From DAOUTW01 sp964523575 (GTDB lineage: Bacteria; Zixibacteria; MSB-5A5; GN15; JAAZOE01): 64,000 nt of DNA. Location of the stretch: positions 8,626 to 72,625 of the forward strand of contig CAZGAV010000008.1 of the NCBI GenBank assembly GCA_964523575.1, written 5' to 3'. Shown here piece after piece: positions 17,280 to 24,929 of the stretch. A model generated the notes under the pieces. It did not search any database. It saw only the letters and a list, made by a program, of their open reading frames with translations, and had not been told where the DNA came from. The translations under genes and the position numbers were made by a program. The stretch's first letter is position 1. Each line of letters begins with the position of its first letter.

Positions 17280-18734
17280 TCAGGACGATTTCTCCTCGTC
17301 CTCCGGGGCGCTTTCGTCGCCCTTGTCTCCTTCAGGTTGCTCCATACTGGCATCCTGTATTTCTTCATCGACGGCCTCAACCTCGTCGTCCGCCTCTTCT
17401 TCCTCTTCTTCTTCCTCGGCCTCGGCCTCCAGCGCTTCCTCGGCTTCGGCCTCTTCCGCTTCTTCCTTCAAACGCCGGGCTTCTTCCATCTCCTCCATAT
17501 ATTCTTTGGCGCGGCTGATGAGACGTTCGGCCGTCTTTTCGCCGATGCCCTCGATCTTGATTATATCTTCCAGATCACTGTCGGCCAGTGTCTGAACGGT
17601 GTTGATGTCAGCCCCGACCAGCCTCTCTTCCAGCACGTCGCCGACGCCGCTGAGCTTTCCGATCGGCACCATCATCTCAGCCTCGCGCCGCTTCATCTCG
17701 TTGTAATCCGTCTCCGACATGATGTTGATCTTCCAGCCGGTCAATCGCGACGCCAACCGCGCATTCTGGCCGTTCTTGCCGATCGCCAGAGATAACTTGT
17801 CGTCCTCCACCGCTACCGTCATACCCCTCTCATCGTGGAAAACGTCGATGGTAACGACTTTGGCCGGAGCCAGCGAGCGGGTTACGAAAACTTCCGAATT
17901 GGACGAAAAGGCGACAATGTCGATGCGCTCGTTATTCAATTCGCGGACGATGGACTGGACCCGCACGCCCTTGATCCCGACGCAGGCTCCCACCGGATCG
18001 ATCCGCTCGTCGGCCGAATAGACGGCCAGCTTGGTGCGGTCGCCGGGTTCGCGGGCGATAGCCTTGATCTCGATAATTCTTTCGAAAATTTCCGGGACTT
18101 CCAGTTCGAACAGGCGCAGAATAAAGTCGGTGCTGACCCGTGAAAGTACTATCTGCGGACCTTTGAGCGTCTTTTCGACATTGAGGATGATAGCCCGGAC
18201 GCGATCTCCCTGACGATATTTCTCACGCGATATCTGTTCGCGCGACGGCAGAATCGCCTCGGCCCGGCCGAGGTTGACGATGACATTACCCTTGTCGATC
18301 TGCTGTACCGACCCGGACACAAGTTGCCCGACCCGATTGATGAATTCATCGTAAATGCGGTCGCGCTCGGCCTCCCGTATCCGCTGGATCAAAATCTGCT
18401 TGGCCGAGGCGATGGCGTTCCGGCCGAATTCCTCGACCGGATCGATATAAATCTCCATCTGGTCGTCCAACTCGGCTTCGGGATCCAGTTCCCGGGCCTC
18501 ATCGAGGGTTATCTCGGTGTAGGGATCGACGACCTTGTCGACCACCGTCCGAAGCGAGATCATGGTCAGTTCGCCCTCATTGGAATCGAACTTGAATGAC
18601 AGGTTATCGATATAACCGTATTTTTTTCTGGCCGCCGCCAGCAGGCCGGCCTCAACCGTCTCGATAACAAGACTGATATCGATATTTTTCTCACGCGCTA
18701 TAAGCGTCATGGCTTCCAGAGTATCAAAGCCCAT
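17280..18734 (-). CDS. nusA: Transcription termination/antitermination protein NusA
   Basis: 484 residues. Domains in order: NusA N-terminal RNAP-binding domain (~1-125), S1 (~130-200), two KH domains (~205-345, ending near SETDYNEMK), then a helix-hairpin-helix-like segment (DIIKIEGIGEKTAERLISRAKEY). The last ~60 residues are an extremely acidic Glu/Asp/Ala tail. Acidic C-terminal repeats in other NusA proteins contact the RNA polymerase alpha subunit or autoinhibit RNA binding; here the tail is low complexity. It lies 14 nt after rimP. Confidence 0.97.
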   Translation of the reverse strand: MGFDTLEAMTLIAREKNIDISLVIETVEAGLLAAARKKYGYIDNLSFKFDSNEGELTMISLRTVVDKVVDPYTEITLDEARELDPEAELDDQMEIYIDPVEEFGRNAIASAKQILIQRIREAERDRIYDEFINRVGQLVSGSVQQIDKGNVIVNLGRAEAILPSREQISREKYRQGDRVRAIILNVEKTLKGPQIVLSRVSTDFILRLFELEVPEIFERIIEIKAIAREPGDRTKLAVYSADERIDPVGACVGIKGVRVQSIVRELNNERIDIVAFSSNSEVFVTRSLAPAKVVTIDVFHDERGMTVAVEDDKLSLAIGKNGQNARLASRLTGWKINIMSETDYNEMKRREAEMMVPIGKLSGVGDVLEERLVGADINTVQTLADSDLEDIIKIEGIGEKTAERLISRAKEYMEEMEEARRLKEEAEEAEAEEALEAEAEEEEEEEEADDEVEAVDEEIQDASMEQPEGDKGDESAPEDEEKSS

Positions 18735-18748
18735 TGGTTTTTCTCCGC

Positions 18749-19246
18749 CTAAATTATTATCTTACCCTGCCGCACCGCGGCCAGGGAAATTGTTTTCTCG
18801 CCCTCATCACCCGACAAATGAAGAACCTCGCCCTCGATACCGGTCAAGGTCCCGGTGACGGTCTTTTCCTGCCCATCGTCGGTAAGGGAAATCACCATCT
18901 TCTCCCCGATTCTTCGCCTGAAATCGCGGCCGGTTTGCAACGGCCGGTCCAGACCGGGAGAAGACACCTCAAGGATATACTTATTATCTATAACATCATC
19001 TGTATCCATTGCAGTTCCCACTAATCTCGATAAATGGACACATTCGTCAAGCGTCACGCCGTGATCGGAATCGACGAAAATCTGCAGGCGAAAATTCTTC
19101 TTGTAGCGGGAGAGCTTGATTTCCACCAGCTCAAACCCCTCCTGCGTCAGGATCGGTTCCACCAGTTGTTCGATGTCAGTCTTGATATCCTTTATCATTG
19201 TCGCCGCCGATACGGTCCCGGATTCAAATCGGGACCAAAACTCCAT
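18749..19246 (-). CDS. rimP: Ribosome maturation factor RimP
   Basis: 165 residues. It has the two-domain RimP architecture: an alpha/beta N-terminal domain (IEQLVEPILTQEGFELVEIKLS, LQIFVDSDHGVTLDECVHLSR, YILEVSSPGLDRPL) and a C-terminal SH3-like barrel. It acts in 30S subunit maturation. The ATG at 19246 has a GAGGG Shine-Dalgarno about eight bases upstream. An internal ATG at 19198 would fit the minimal family length, but its ribosome site is weaker. First gene of the rimP-nusA-infB unit. Confidence 0.95.
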   Translation of the reverse strand: MEFWSRFESGTVSAATMIKDIKTDIEQLVEPILTQEGFELVEIKLSRYKKNFRLQIFVDSDHGVTLDECVHLSRLVGTAMDTDDVIDNKYILEVSSPGLDRPLQTGRDFRRRIGEKMVISLTDDGQEKTVTGTLTGIEGEVLHLSGDEGEKTISLAAVRQGKIII

Positions 19247-19291
19247 ACCGAACCCTCTTGAGTCGGCTTTTAGGATATACTTACCTTTTAA

Positions 19292-19320
19292 GCAAAATTC
19301 TGCCCAGTCGGCAGATTTGC
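19292..19320. repeat. Inverted repeat between proS and rimP
   Basis: GCAAAAT and TCTGCC on the left mirror GGCAGA and TTTGC on the right, around a 5-nt loop, with one unpaired base. On the minus strand it lies after the proS stop and before rimP. It lacks a long U-run directly after the stem, so it may be a weak or attenuating terminator or an operator rather than a full terminator. Confidence 0.4.
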
Positions 19321-19373
19321 CCAGTAAAACCTAAAAAAATAACAATTTTTCGGGAAAATGCAAGAAAAAAATG

Positions 19374-21092
19374 CTAAATCGCTCGACCCAGCATGGCCGC
19401 CGCTTTTGAGGCTACCTCAGAAATATCGACCGCCTCAAAGTCTTTTTCGCACCGTAATTTCAATTCCACCTGGCCTTTGGCCAGCGATTTGTCCCCGATA
19501 GCCAGACGCAGAGGAATACCGATCAGGTCGGCGTCGTTAAGCTTGACTCCGGCCCGTTCGCCGCGATCGTCATATAAGACCGAATACCCGGCCGCTGTTA
19601 ATTCCGCATACAATTTTTCGGCCAGCGCCTGCTGTTCCTCCCGGCTGATATTCAGCGGACTGATGATTATTTGATACGGCGCAATCGCTTTGGGCCAGAT
19701 TATACCTTTGTCGTCATGATATTTCTCAATCGCCGCCTGTGCCGTACGGGTTATACCGATCCCGTAGGAACCCATAATATACGGCTTCTCCTGGCCGTTG
19801 GCATCCAGGAACTTGCCTCCCAGCGAGGATGAATATTTAGTCCCCAACATAAAAGTATTGCCGACCTCGATCCCTTGCGACTGCACCAGCCGGCCGGACT
19901 CGCAGTTGGGACACCCCTCCCCTGCCGGAGCGTTCTTGATATCGACAATCGCCGTCGCCTTGAAATCGCGCACCAGATTGACATTCAGAACATGGGTGTC
20001 GGCCTTGTTGGCCCCGGTGACGAAATTGGTCATTTGGGCCACTTCCGGATCGACTATTATCGGGATGTCCAATCCCACCGGACCGGCGAATCCCACCGGC
20101 GCCTTGGTCAGCTTCGCCACCGTTTCATTGTCGGCCATCATCGGCTCCAGACAATCGAGATGATTGCCCAGCTTGATTTCATTGATCTGCCGGTCGCCCC
20201 GAATCATCGCCGCAACTGGTTTGCCGTTGGCCATATAAAGCAAAGTCTTGGCCAGCCTGTTGGCTGGCAGTTTAAGAAAAGCCGTAACTTCTTCGATTGT
20301 CGTCACCTGCGGCGTGGCTACCTCTTTCAGAGGCAACATTTCTTTATCCTGAACCGGCGGGTCGACTTCCCGAAACGTCGCTTTTTCGATATTAGCGGCA
20401 TAGTCGCAGTTATCGCATGACAGAATGGTGCACTCGCCGCCGTCGGTGTCGATCAGGACCATGAATTCGTGAGCGCCCCGGCCTCCCATAGCGCCGGTGT
20501 CGGATTCGACTTTCTTGGTCGGCAGACCGCAACGGTCGAAAATGCGGTAATAGGCATCGACCATTTTCTGATAGGCGATCTTGTGCGCCTCTTCGTCGAT
20601 ATCGAACGAATAAGCGTCCTTCATGATAAACTCGCGGCCTCTCATCAATCCGAATCGGGGCCTGATCTCGTCGCGGAACTTGGTTTGAATCTGGTACATA
20701 TTCAGAGGCATCTGCTTGTAGCTTTTAAGCTCGCCGGCCACCAGACTGGTGATGACTTCCTCATGAGTCGGCCCCAGGGCCAAATCGTGCTGATGGCGAT
20801 CCTTGAGACGCATCAATTCCTTGCCGACCGTTTCCCACCGTCCCGATTTCTGCCAGAGTTCGGCCGGGTGGAGCACCGGCATCAATATTTCGACCGCCCC
20901 GGCGGCATCCATTTCTTCCCGCACGATAGTCGATATTTTATTTATTACGCGTTGCATCAGGGGCAGGTAATTGTAAACCCCGGCGGCCAGACGTCGCATA
21001 TAGCCGGCTCGCAATAAATACTGATGGGAAATCAATTCCGCTTCGGCCGGAATCTCCCTCAGAGTGGGAATATATGTCTTTGTCCAACGCAT
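19374..21092 (-). CDS. proS: Prolyl-tRNA synthetase, bacterial type
   Basis: 572-residue class II synthetase of the bacterial-type architecture. Motif 1 and 2 regions (PALHPAELWQKSGRW-like, KFRDEIRPRFGLMRGREFIMKDAYSF) come first. A YbaK-like editing insertion follows (~residues 230-380, TTIEEVTAFLKLP, GDRQINEIKLGNHL), clearing Ala-tRNA-Pro. Motif 3 is GSYGIGITRTAQAAIE, and an anticodon-binding domain (YQIIISPLN, DDRGERAGVKLNDADLIG) ends the protein. It has its own sigma-70-like promoter and precedes the rimP operon by 127 nt; co-transcription is possible. Confidence 0.98.
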   Translation of the reverse strand: MRWTKTYIPTLREIPAEAELISHQYLLRAGYMRRLAAGVYNYLPLMQRVINKISTIVREEMDAAGAVEILMPVLHPAELWQKSGRWETVGKELMRLKDRHQHDLALGPTHEEVITSLVAGELKSYKQMPLNMYQIQTKFRDEIRPRFGLMRGREFIMKDAYSFDIDEEAHKIAYQKMVDAYYRIFDRCGLPTKKVESDTGAMGGRGAHEFMVLIDTDGGECTILSCDNCDYAANIEKATFREVDPPVQDKEMLPLKEVATPQVTTIEEVTAFLKLPANRLAKTLLYMANGKPVAAMIRGDRQINEIKLGNHLDCLEPMMADNETVAKLTKAPVGFAGPVGLDIPIIVDPEVAQMTNFVTGANKADTHVLNVNLVRDFKATAIVDIKNAPAGEGCPNCESGRLVQSQGIEVGNTFMLGTKYSSSLGGKFLDANGQEKPYIMGSYGIGITRTAQAAIEKYHDDKGIIWPKAIAPYQIIISPLNISREEQQALAEKLYAELTAAGYSVLYDDRGERAGVKLNDADLIGIPLRLAIGDKSLAKGQVELKLRCEKDFEAVDISEVASKAAAMLGRAI

Positions 21093-21139
21093 AATCCGGG
21101 CCTCTCATCGGCTGTGAATACATTTCCTGACGAATTTTC

Positions 21140-21167
21140 AAAATAAGCATAAGCGACTGTTTGTCAA
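21140..21167 (-). promoter_or_regulatory. Sigma-70-like promoter for proS
   Basis: On the minus strand, TTGACA (21167-21162), a 16-nt spacer and TATTTT (21145-21140). It lies about 50 bases upstream of the proS start. It faces away from the tRNA-Arg promoter, whose -35 lies 43 bases further right, making a divergent promoter region. Confidence 0.6.
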
Positions 21168-21209
21168 TCTTTTAATTTCATTTACCGTCCGGCCCGCTTG
21201 TCAAAATAG

Positions 21210-21238
21210 TTGACAATCGACCGGCGGTTGTTTACTAT
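21210..21238 (+). promoter_or_regulatory. Strong sigma-70 promoter for tRNA-Arg
   Basis: TTGACA at 21210-21215, a 17-nt spacer and TACTAT at 21233-21238: a consensus -35 and a near-consensus -10 at ideal spacing. It is 46 bases upstream of the tRNA, as expected for a stable-RNA promoter. Confidence 0.75.
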
Positions 21239-21284
21239 GGGACTCGGTTCTTTGATCGGGCCGCACCGGCCCTATAACGAATTT

Positions 21285-21356
21285 GCCCCCGTGGCGTAAT
21301 GGATAGCGCAACAGCCTCCGGAGCTGTTGGTCCAGGTTCAATTCCTGGCGGGGGTA
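21285..21356 (+). tRNA. tRNA-Arg (anticodon CCG)
   Basis: 72-nt cloverleaf. Acceptor GCCCCCG pairs with CGGGGGT (G-U at the first pair). The D-arm contains AATGGATAG. The anticodon stem ACAGC/GCTGT holds loop CTCCGGA, so the anticodon CCG reads CGG arginine codons. The variable loop is 4 nt and the T-arm is CCAGG-TTCAATT-CCTGG, with discriminator A at 21356. CCA is not encoded. It is followed by a T-rich stretch, but no separate terminator hairpin is evident. Confidence 0.95.
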
Positions 21357-21503
21357 TTTTTTATTGTCCCGGCTGGTCTATATTTGCAAAAAGAGTGGCA
21401 AAAAATTTATTAGATACTATATTATAAATAGATTTGTCAGTCCATCATGCGACTGGGCTTGGAGGACTGGATAGTTCTTTAATATTTGCTTCGGGAGGGT
21501 ATC

Positions 21504-24500
21504 ATGGCACGGAAATTTATAAGCCGTTTCCTCCTCTCCTCAATAGGTCTTATTTTCCTCACCGCCTCAATAATAAACGCCGCATCCGAACCGTTGCGGC
21601 CTCTAAATCAACAAGTCAATCTGCCGGCCCGAATGGCGGCGGCCTTTTCTTTCCCTGCGGCCGACCCCCGCCCGAATATCGGGACGGGCCCGAATTCGTC
21701 AAAAATCATTCTCAATTCGTACTCTCTCAGCTCGAATTTGGACATCCTCGGTTACACCACCTATGACCTCCAACATATTACTACGATGGCCAGACAACTG
21801 GAACACCGCGGCTCAGGAATTCTCCATTTCGGATGGACGGCTCAGGATACGGATATTTATGGTCTGAACCGCGGTATCGGCTATCAAGCCTATGATTTCA
21901 ATGCCTGCGATTTTGTCTTCACCTTTGGCGGCATCCGCATTGATCTTTCTACGGCCGACAATGCCGGGTATGTTGGGGCTGATGCCGGCTCGGCCGGTTG
22001 TGCGATCGTCTCGGCTCATCAGCTATCCGAAGCCTCCGATTATTTGTCTGTTTGTTATTGGGATTATTGCGCGGCTGGCCCGGCCTATGGCGTCTTTACC
22101 CCCGATAACCCATCGGATTTTTATGGCTGGGGTTCTAATAGCGGCACCGGCCCCGACAATTACAACATCTGGCCCAAGGCTGAATGGCAGGTCGGGACCG
22201 AATCGGTTCTACATATGGTGGCCTGCGAATCCAATTCCGAAAACAATTTTCAGAGTATTTCCTATTATCGTCGAGTCGGTCCCTATGGCGCCTATTCCGG
22301 AATCTGGTCCGGGCAACGGGTCATCGACTCGGTCACAAGCGTCAATCCGACAATCGTGGCCTCACCCATAAGCGACCGTGTCGCCGTCGTTTGGGCCGCC
22401 CCCGCCGAATATAGGCGCGATCAGCCGGGAGAATTCAACAATCAGTACGGAAACGACATCTGGTACGCCGTATCCGATAATCAGGGCGCCGATTGGGCGG
22501 CCGATACCGTCAGTACTTCCTTGGGGGCCGCATCTATCGCTCATGGCGTCGATCTCGGAATTTATGAAGGCGGTAATATTACCAGCTATGATTCTCTGGA
22601 TGACTTCAAGGCCTATTGCGAGATTTCGGCCCTTTTTTCGAGCGAAGACGAATTGCATATTGCCTGGAGCGGCCGCCGTTGGGACGGTAATCGTAGTATT
22701 TTCCGTCGCCAGGGCGCCATTTTTCATTGGGCGGAAAACACGCCCGATATCATCCGCGCCGTGGTTATGGCCGATTGGGACACCGGTGGAGAATGCTATG
22801 GCCAGACCTGGGCGACGGACGTCGGCAAAATGAGCCTGTCGGAATGCGATGGGAAATTTTACCTTCTTTTCACCCAGTTCGGCACTCTCAATAATCCCTG
22901 CGGTGATGTCGATCTCGAAACCCATCGCCTTAACGGTTATCTCTATATGTCCGCCTATGATCCGGCGGTCACCCTCAGATGGGATCGCCCGCAACGGATT
23001 ACAGCGACTCCCGAAACTCCCGACGGATGCACCGCCGGCAATATGTCCGGACCCGGCACCTGCAACAGCGAATATTGGGCCTCCATGGCCCGCTATGGCC
23101 GCATCGATAGTTGTCAATATGCGGGTCAGCACGTTCTCGACATTCTTTATATCAACGACTATGCGCCGGGAAGCTCGGTTATGGATTCACCCGGTACCTG
23201 GACCATCAATCCCGTGGTTTGGAAACAGGTCCCCTGCCGCGATGTCGTGGGTGAAATTGTTTACCACGATGACGCTGGTTGGGGCCTGGGCCTGTGTTAC
23301 AGCGGTGAAATCCTGTTTCTCAATCCCAGCGACGTTGACAGCTTTCAAGTCACCCTGATCAATATGGGTACGATTGCCAACAATTTTACTGCCGCCGCCT
23401 TCATCGACAGTAGCAACAGCACTACCAACGGCGCCCAGACGACGGTCTCGATCAATCCCGCCAGCGGCGTGATTCCGCCTGAAGGCTACTACTTTGGCTG
23501 GGGGGCAATTTCCCTTACCGTCACCCTCACCACCGATCAGGAAACCGCCTTCAGCACCGTTTACGGGCATCTGGTCATTACCCATGAAGGCGCGGGAAGC
23601 CCTCGTATTATCCCCTTCTGCATCAATATCGGCGAAGGGCCGTGGCCGCCCATGACCTATACTCTCGAAACCGACTGCAAACGACTTCGTGTCTCTGCCG
23701 ATGGTAATTTGAGCGGCAATACCGCCAACGCATCATTCGATTTTATCGCCGATCCCGATGACTGCGCTAATCTTTACCTCTACGATGGTTCGCCGATTAT
23801 CTGCTATGAATCGGCCGGCGAACGGCGATGCTTCTTCACCGGATTCGGGAATGACTATGTTTCCGACCGGGCCTTGCGGCCCACCGAAGCCATGATAATC
23901 GATTCGACCACATCCGAGGCTTACACCCATGCCACGGCCTTGACGATGACCGCCGATTCGGCCATCGGATTGCAATCTGAATTTTATGTCCCGAAGGCCG
24001 CCGAATATTGCGGATTTGTCGTCCAGAGGCTGATCTTCTGGAACCGCACTGAAGCATCTCTTCCCGGCGTCGCGGTCGGCGAAGTCCTTGATTGGGATAT
24101 CCCCGCCTATAATAAACCCATGGTCAACGGATCGGGCTTCGATGTGGTGCGGGGACTGATTTATCAATACGCCTGCGGCCAGGACCCATGCGATACGACC
24201 GTGCTTTCCGAACGATTCGGCGGCGTGTCGGCCATCACCGACTATATGCCTTTTAAAAACCTCCAAACCATTGAAAACGACCGCTACTTATATAGTACCG
24301 GGCCTTTCGGCACGCCCCTGCCTTCAGATACTATCTATGGACTCATGACGGGTGTCAATGGCTTCGATCTGGCCGATATCGATACTTGTGAAGATTTGTC
24401 AACTCTGGTGACCACCGGCGTCTATGATCTCGATCCCGGCGATACCTTGTGCGCTTTCCTGATACTTTTCTCTTCCCGAAGCGGTTTGAGCGGAATGCTG

Positions 24501-24821
24501 GGCGATTATGACCTTGCCCTTGAATTTCTGATGCAACATGATGAAATCGGCCAATGTCCCTGGTCGCCGCCCTGCAGTTGTCGCCCGGGCGACGCCAATG
24601 GCGACAGCGTCATCAATGTCGGTGACGCCGTTTATCTGATTAACTATGTCTTCAAGGAAGGGCCGCCGCCGACTCCCTATGCGATCTGCAGCGGCGATGC
24701 CAACGGCGATTGCACCTGCAATATTGGCGATGCTGTCTTTTTAATTAACCTGATCTTCAAGGACGGCCCGCCGCCGCCATCGTGCATGGAATGGCTCGGC
24801 CAATGCTACACCATCGAATGA
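21504..24821 (+). CDS. Large secreted protein with C-terminal type I dockerin-like repeats
   Basis: 1105 residues. The ATG at 21504 has a strong GGGAGGG Shine-Dalgarno and opens a signal peptide (MARKFISRFLL..., ending ...NAA). An upstream in-frame TTG at 21486 is less likely. The long middle has no recognised catalytic motif. It contains many W/Y/D-rich strands, WAAPAEYRRD-type loops suggesting a beta-propeller or sialidase-like fold (IAWSGRRWDG, VVWAAP), and numerous cysteines consistent with an extracellular disulfide-bonded protein. The last ~80 residues hold two dockerin-like calcium loops (GDANGDSVINVGDAVYLINYVFKEG and GDANGDCTCNIGDAVFLINLIFKDG), each followed by a proline run. Dockerins normally bind cohesins; no cohesin is visible here. 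A terminator follows. Confidence 0.85.
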   Translation: MARKFISRFLLSSIGLIFLTASIINAASEPLRPLNQQVNLPARMAAAFSFPAADPRPNIGTGPNSSKIILNSYSLSSNLDILGYTTYDLQHITTMARQLEHRGSGILHFGWTAQDTDIYGLNRGIGYQAYDFNACDFVFTFGGIRIDLSTADNAGYVGADAGSAGCAIVSAHQLSEASDYLSVCYWDYCAAGPAYGVFTPDNPSDFYGWGSNSGTGPDNYNIWPKAEWQVGTESVLHMVACESNSENNFQSISYYRRVGPYGAYSGIWSGQRVIDSVTSVNPTIVASPISDRVAVVWAAPAEYRRDQPGEFNNQYGNDIWYAVSDNQGADWAADTVSTSLGAASIAHGVDLGIYEGGNITSYDSLDDFKAYCEISALFSSEDELHIAWSGRRWDGNRSIFRRQGAIFHWAENTPDIIRAVVMADWDTGGECYGQTWATDVGKMSLSECDGKFYLLFTQFGTLNNPCGDVDLETHRLNGYLYMSAYDPAVTLRWDRPQRITATPETPDGCTAGNMSGPGTCNSEYWASMARYGRIDSCQYAGQHVLDILYINDYAPGSSVMDSPGTWTINPVVWKQVPCRDVVGEIVYHDDAGWGLGLCYSGEILFLNPSDVDSFQVTLINMGTIANNFTAAAFIDSSNSTTNGAQTTVSINPASGVIPPEGYYFGWGAISLTVTLTTDQETAFSTVYGHLVITHEGAGSPRIIPFCINIGEGPWPPMTYTLETDCKRLRVSADGNLSGNTANASFDFIADPDDCANLYLYDGSPIICYESAGERRCFFTGFGNDYVSDRALRPTEAMIIDSTTSEAYTHATALTMTADSAIGLQSEFYVPKAAEYCGFVVQRLIFWNRTEASLPGVAVGEVLDWDIPAYNKPMVNGSGFDVVRGLIYQYACGQDPCDTTVLSERFGGVSAITDYMPFKNLQTIENDRYLYSTGPFGTPLPSDTIYGLMTGVNGFDLADIDTCEDLSTLVTTGVYDLDPGDTLCAFLILFSSRSGLSGMLGDYDLALEFLMQHDEIGQCPWSPPCSCRPGDANGDSVINVGDAVYLINYVFKEGPPPTPYAICSGDANGDCTCNIGDAVFLINLIFKDGPPPPSCMEWLGQCYTIE

Positions 24822-24851
24822 CCTTGCTTTAGTGAATTTCCGGGAATAAAT

Positions 24852-24885
24852 CTCCGCCGGTGACCGTCGCCGGCGGAGTTTTTTT
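24852..24885 (+). terminator. Rho-independent terminator after dockerin gene
   Basis: A nine-base-pair stem CTCCGCCGG / CCGGCGGAG with a 9-nt loop, followed by seven T. It lies about 30 bases past the stop codon, in the gap between converging genes. Confidence 0.92.
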
Positions 24886-24929
24886 ATGAAGAATAGTACA
24901 CGCTCGATCAACCTGAAACTGCGACGTAC

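Noticed and set aside
16449..17795. 448-residue plus-strand open frame opposite infB/nusA
   Set aside because: It is a shadow in GC-rich coding sequence of IF-2 and NusA, Phe/Arg-rich and without a domain.
22362..23132. 256-residue minus-strand open frame within the dockerin gene
   Set aside because: Shadow of the dockerin gene; its Gly/Ala/Ile composition reflects the opposite strand's coding bias.
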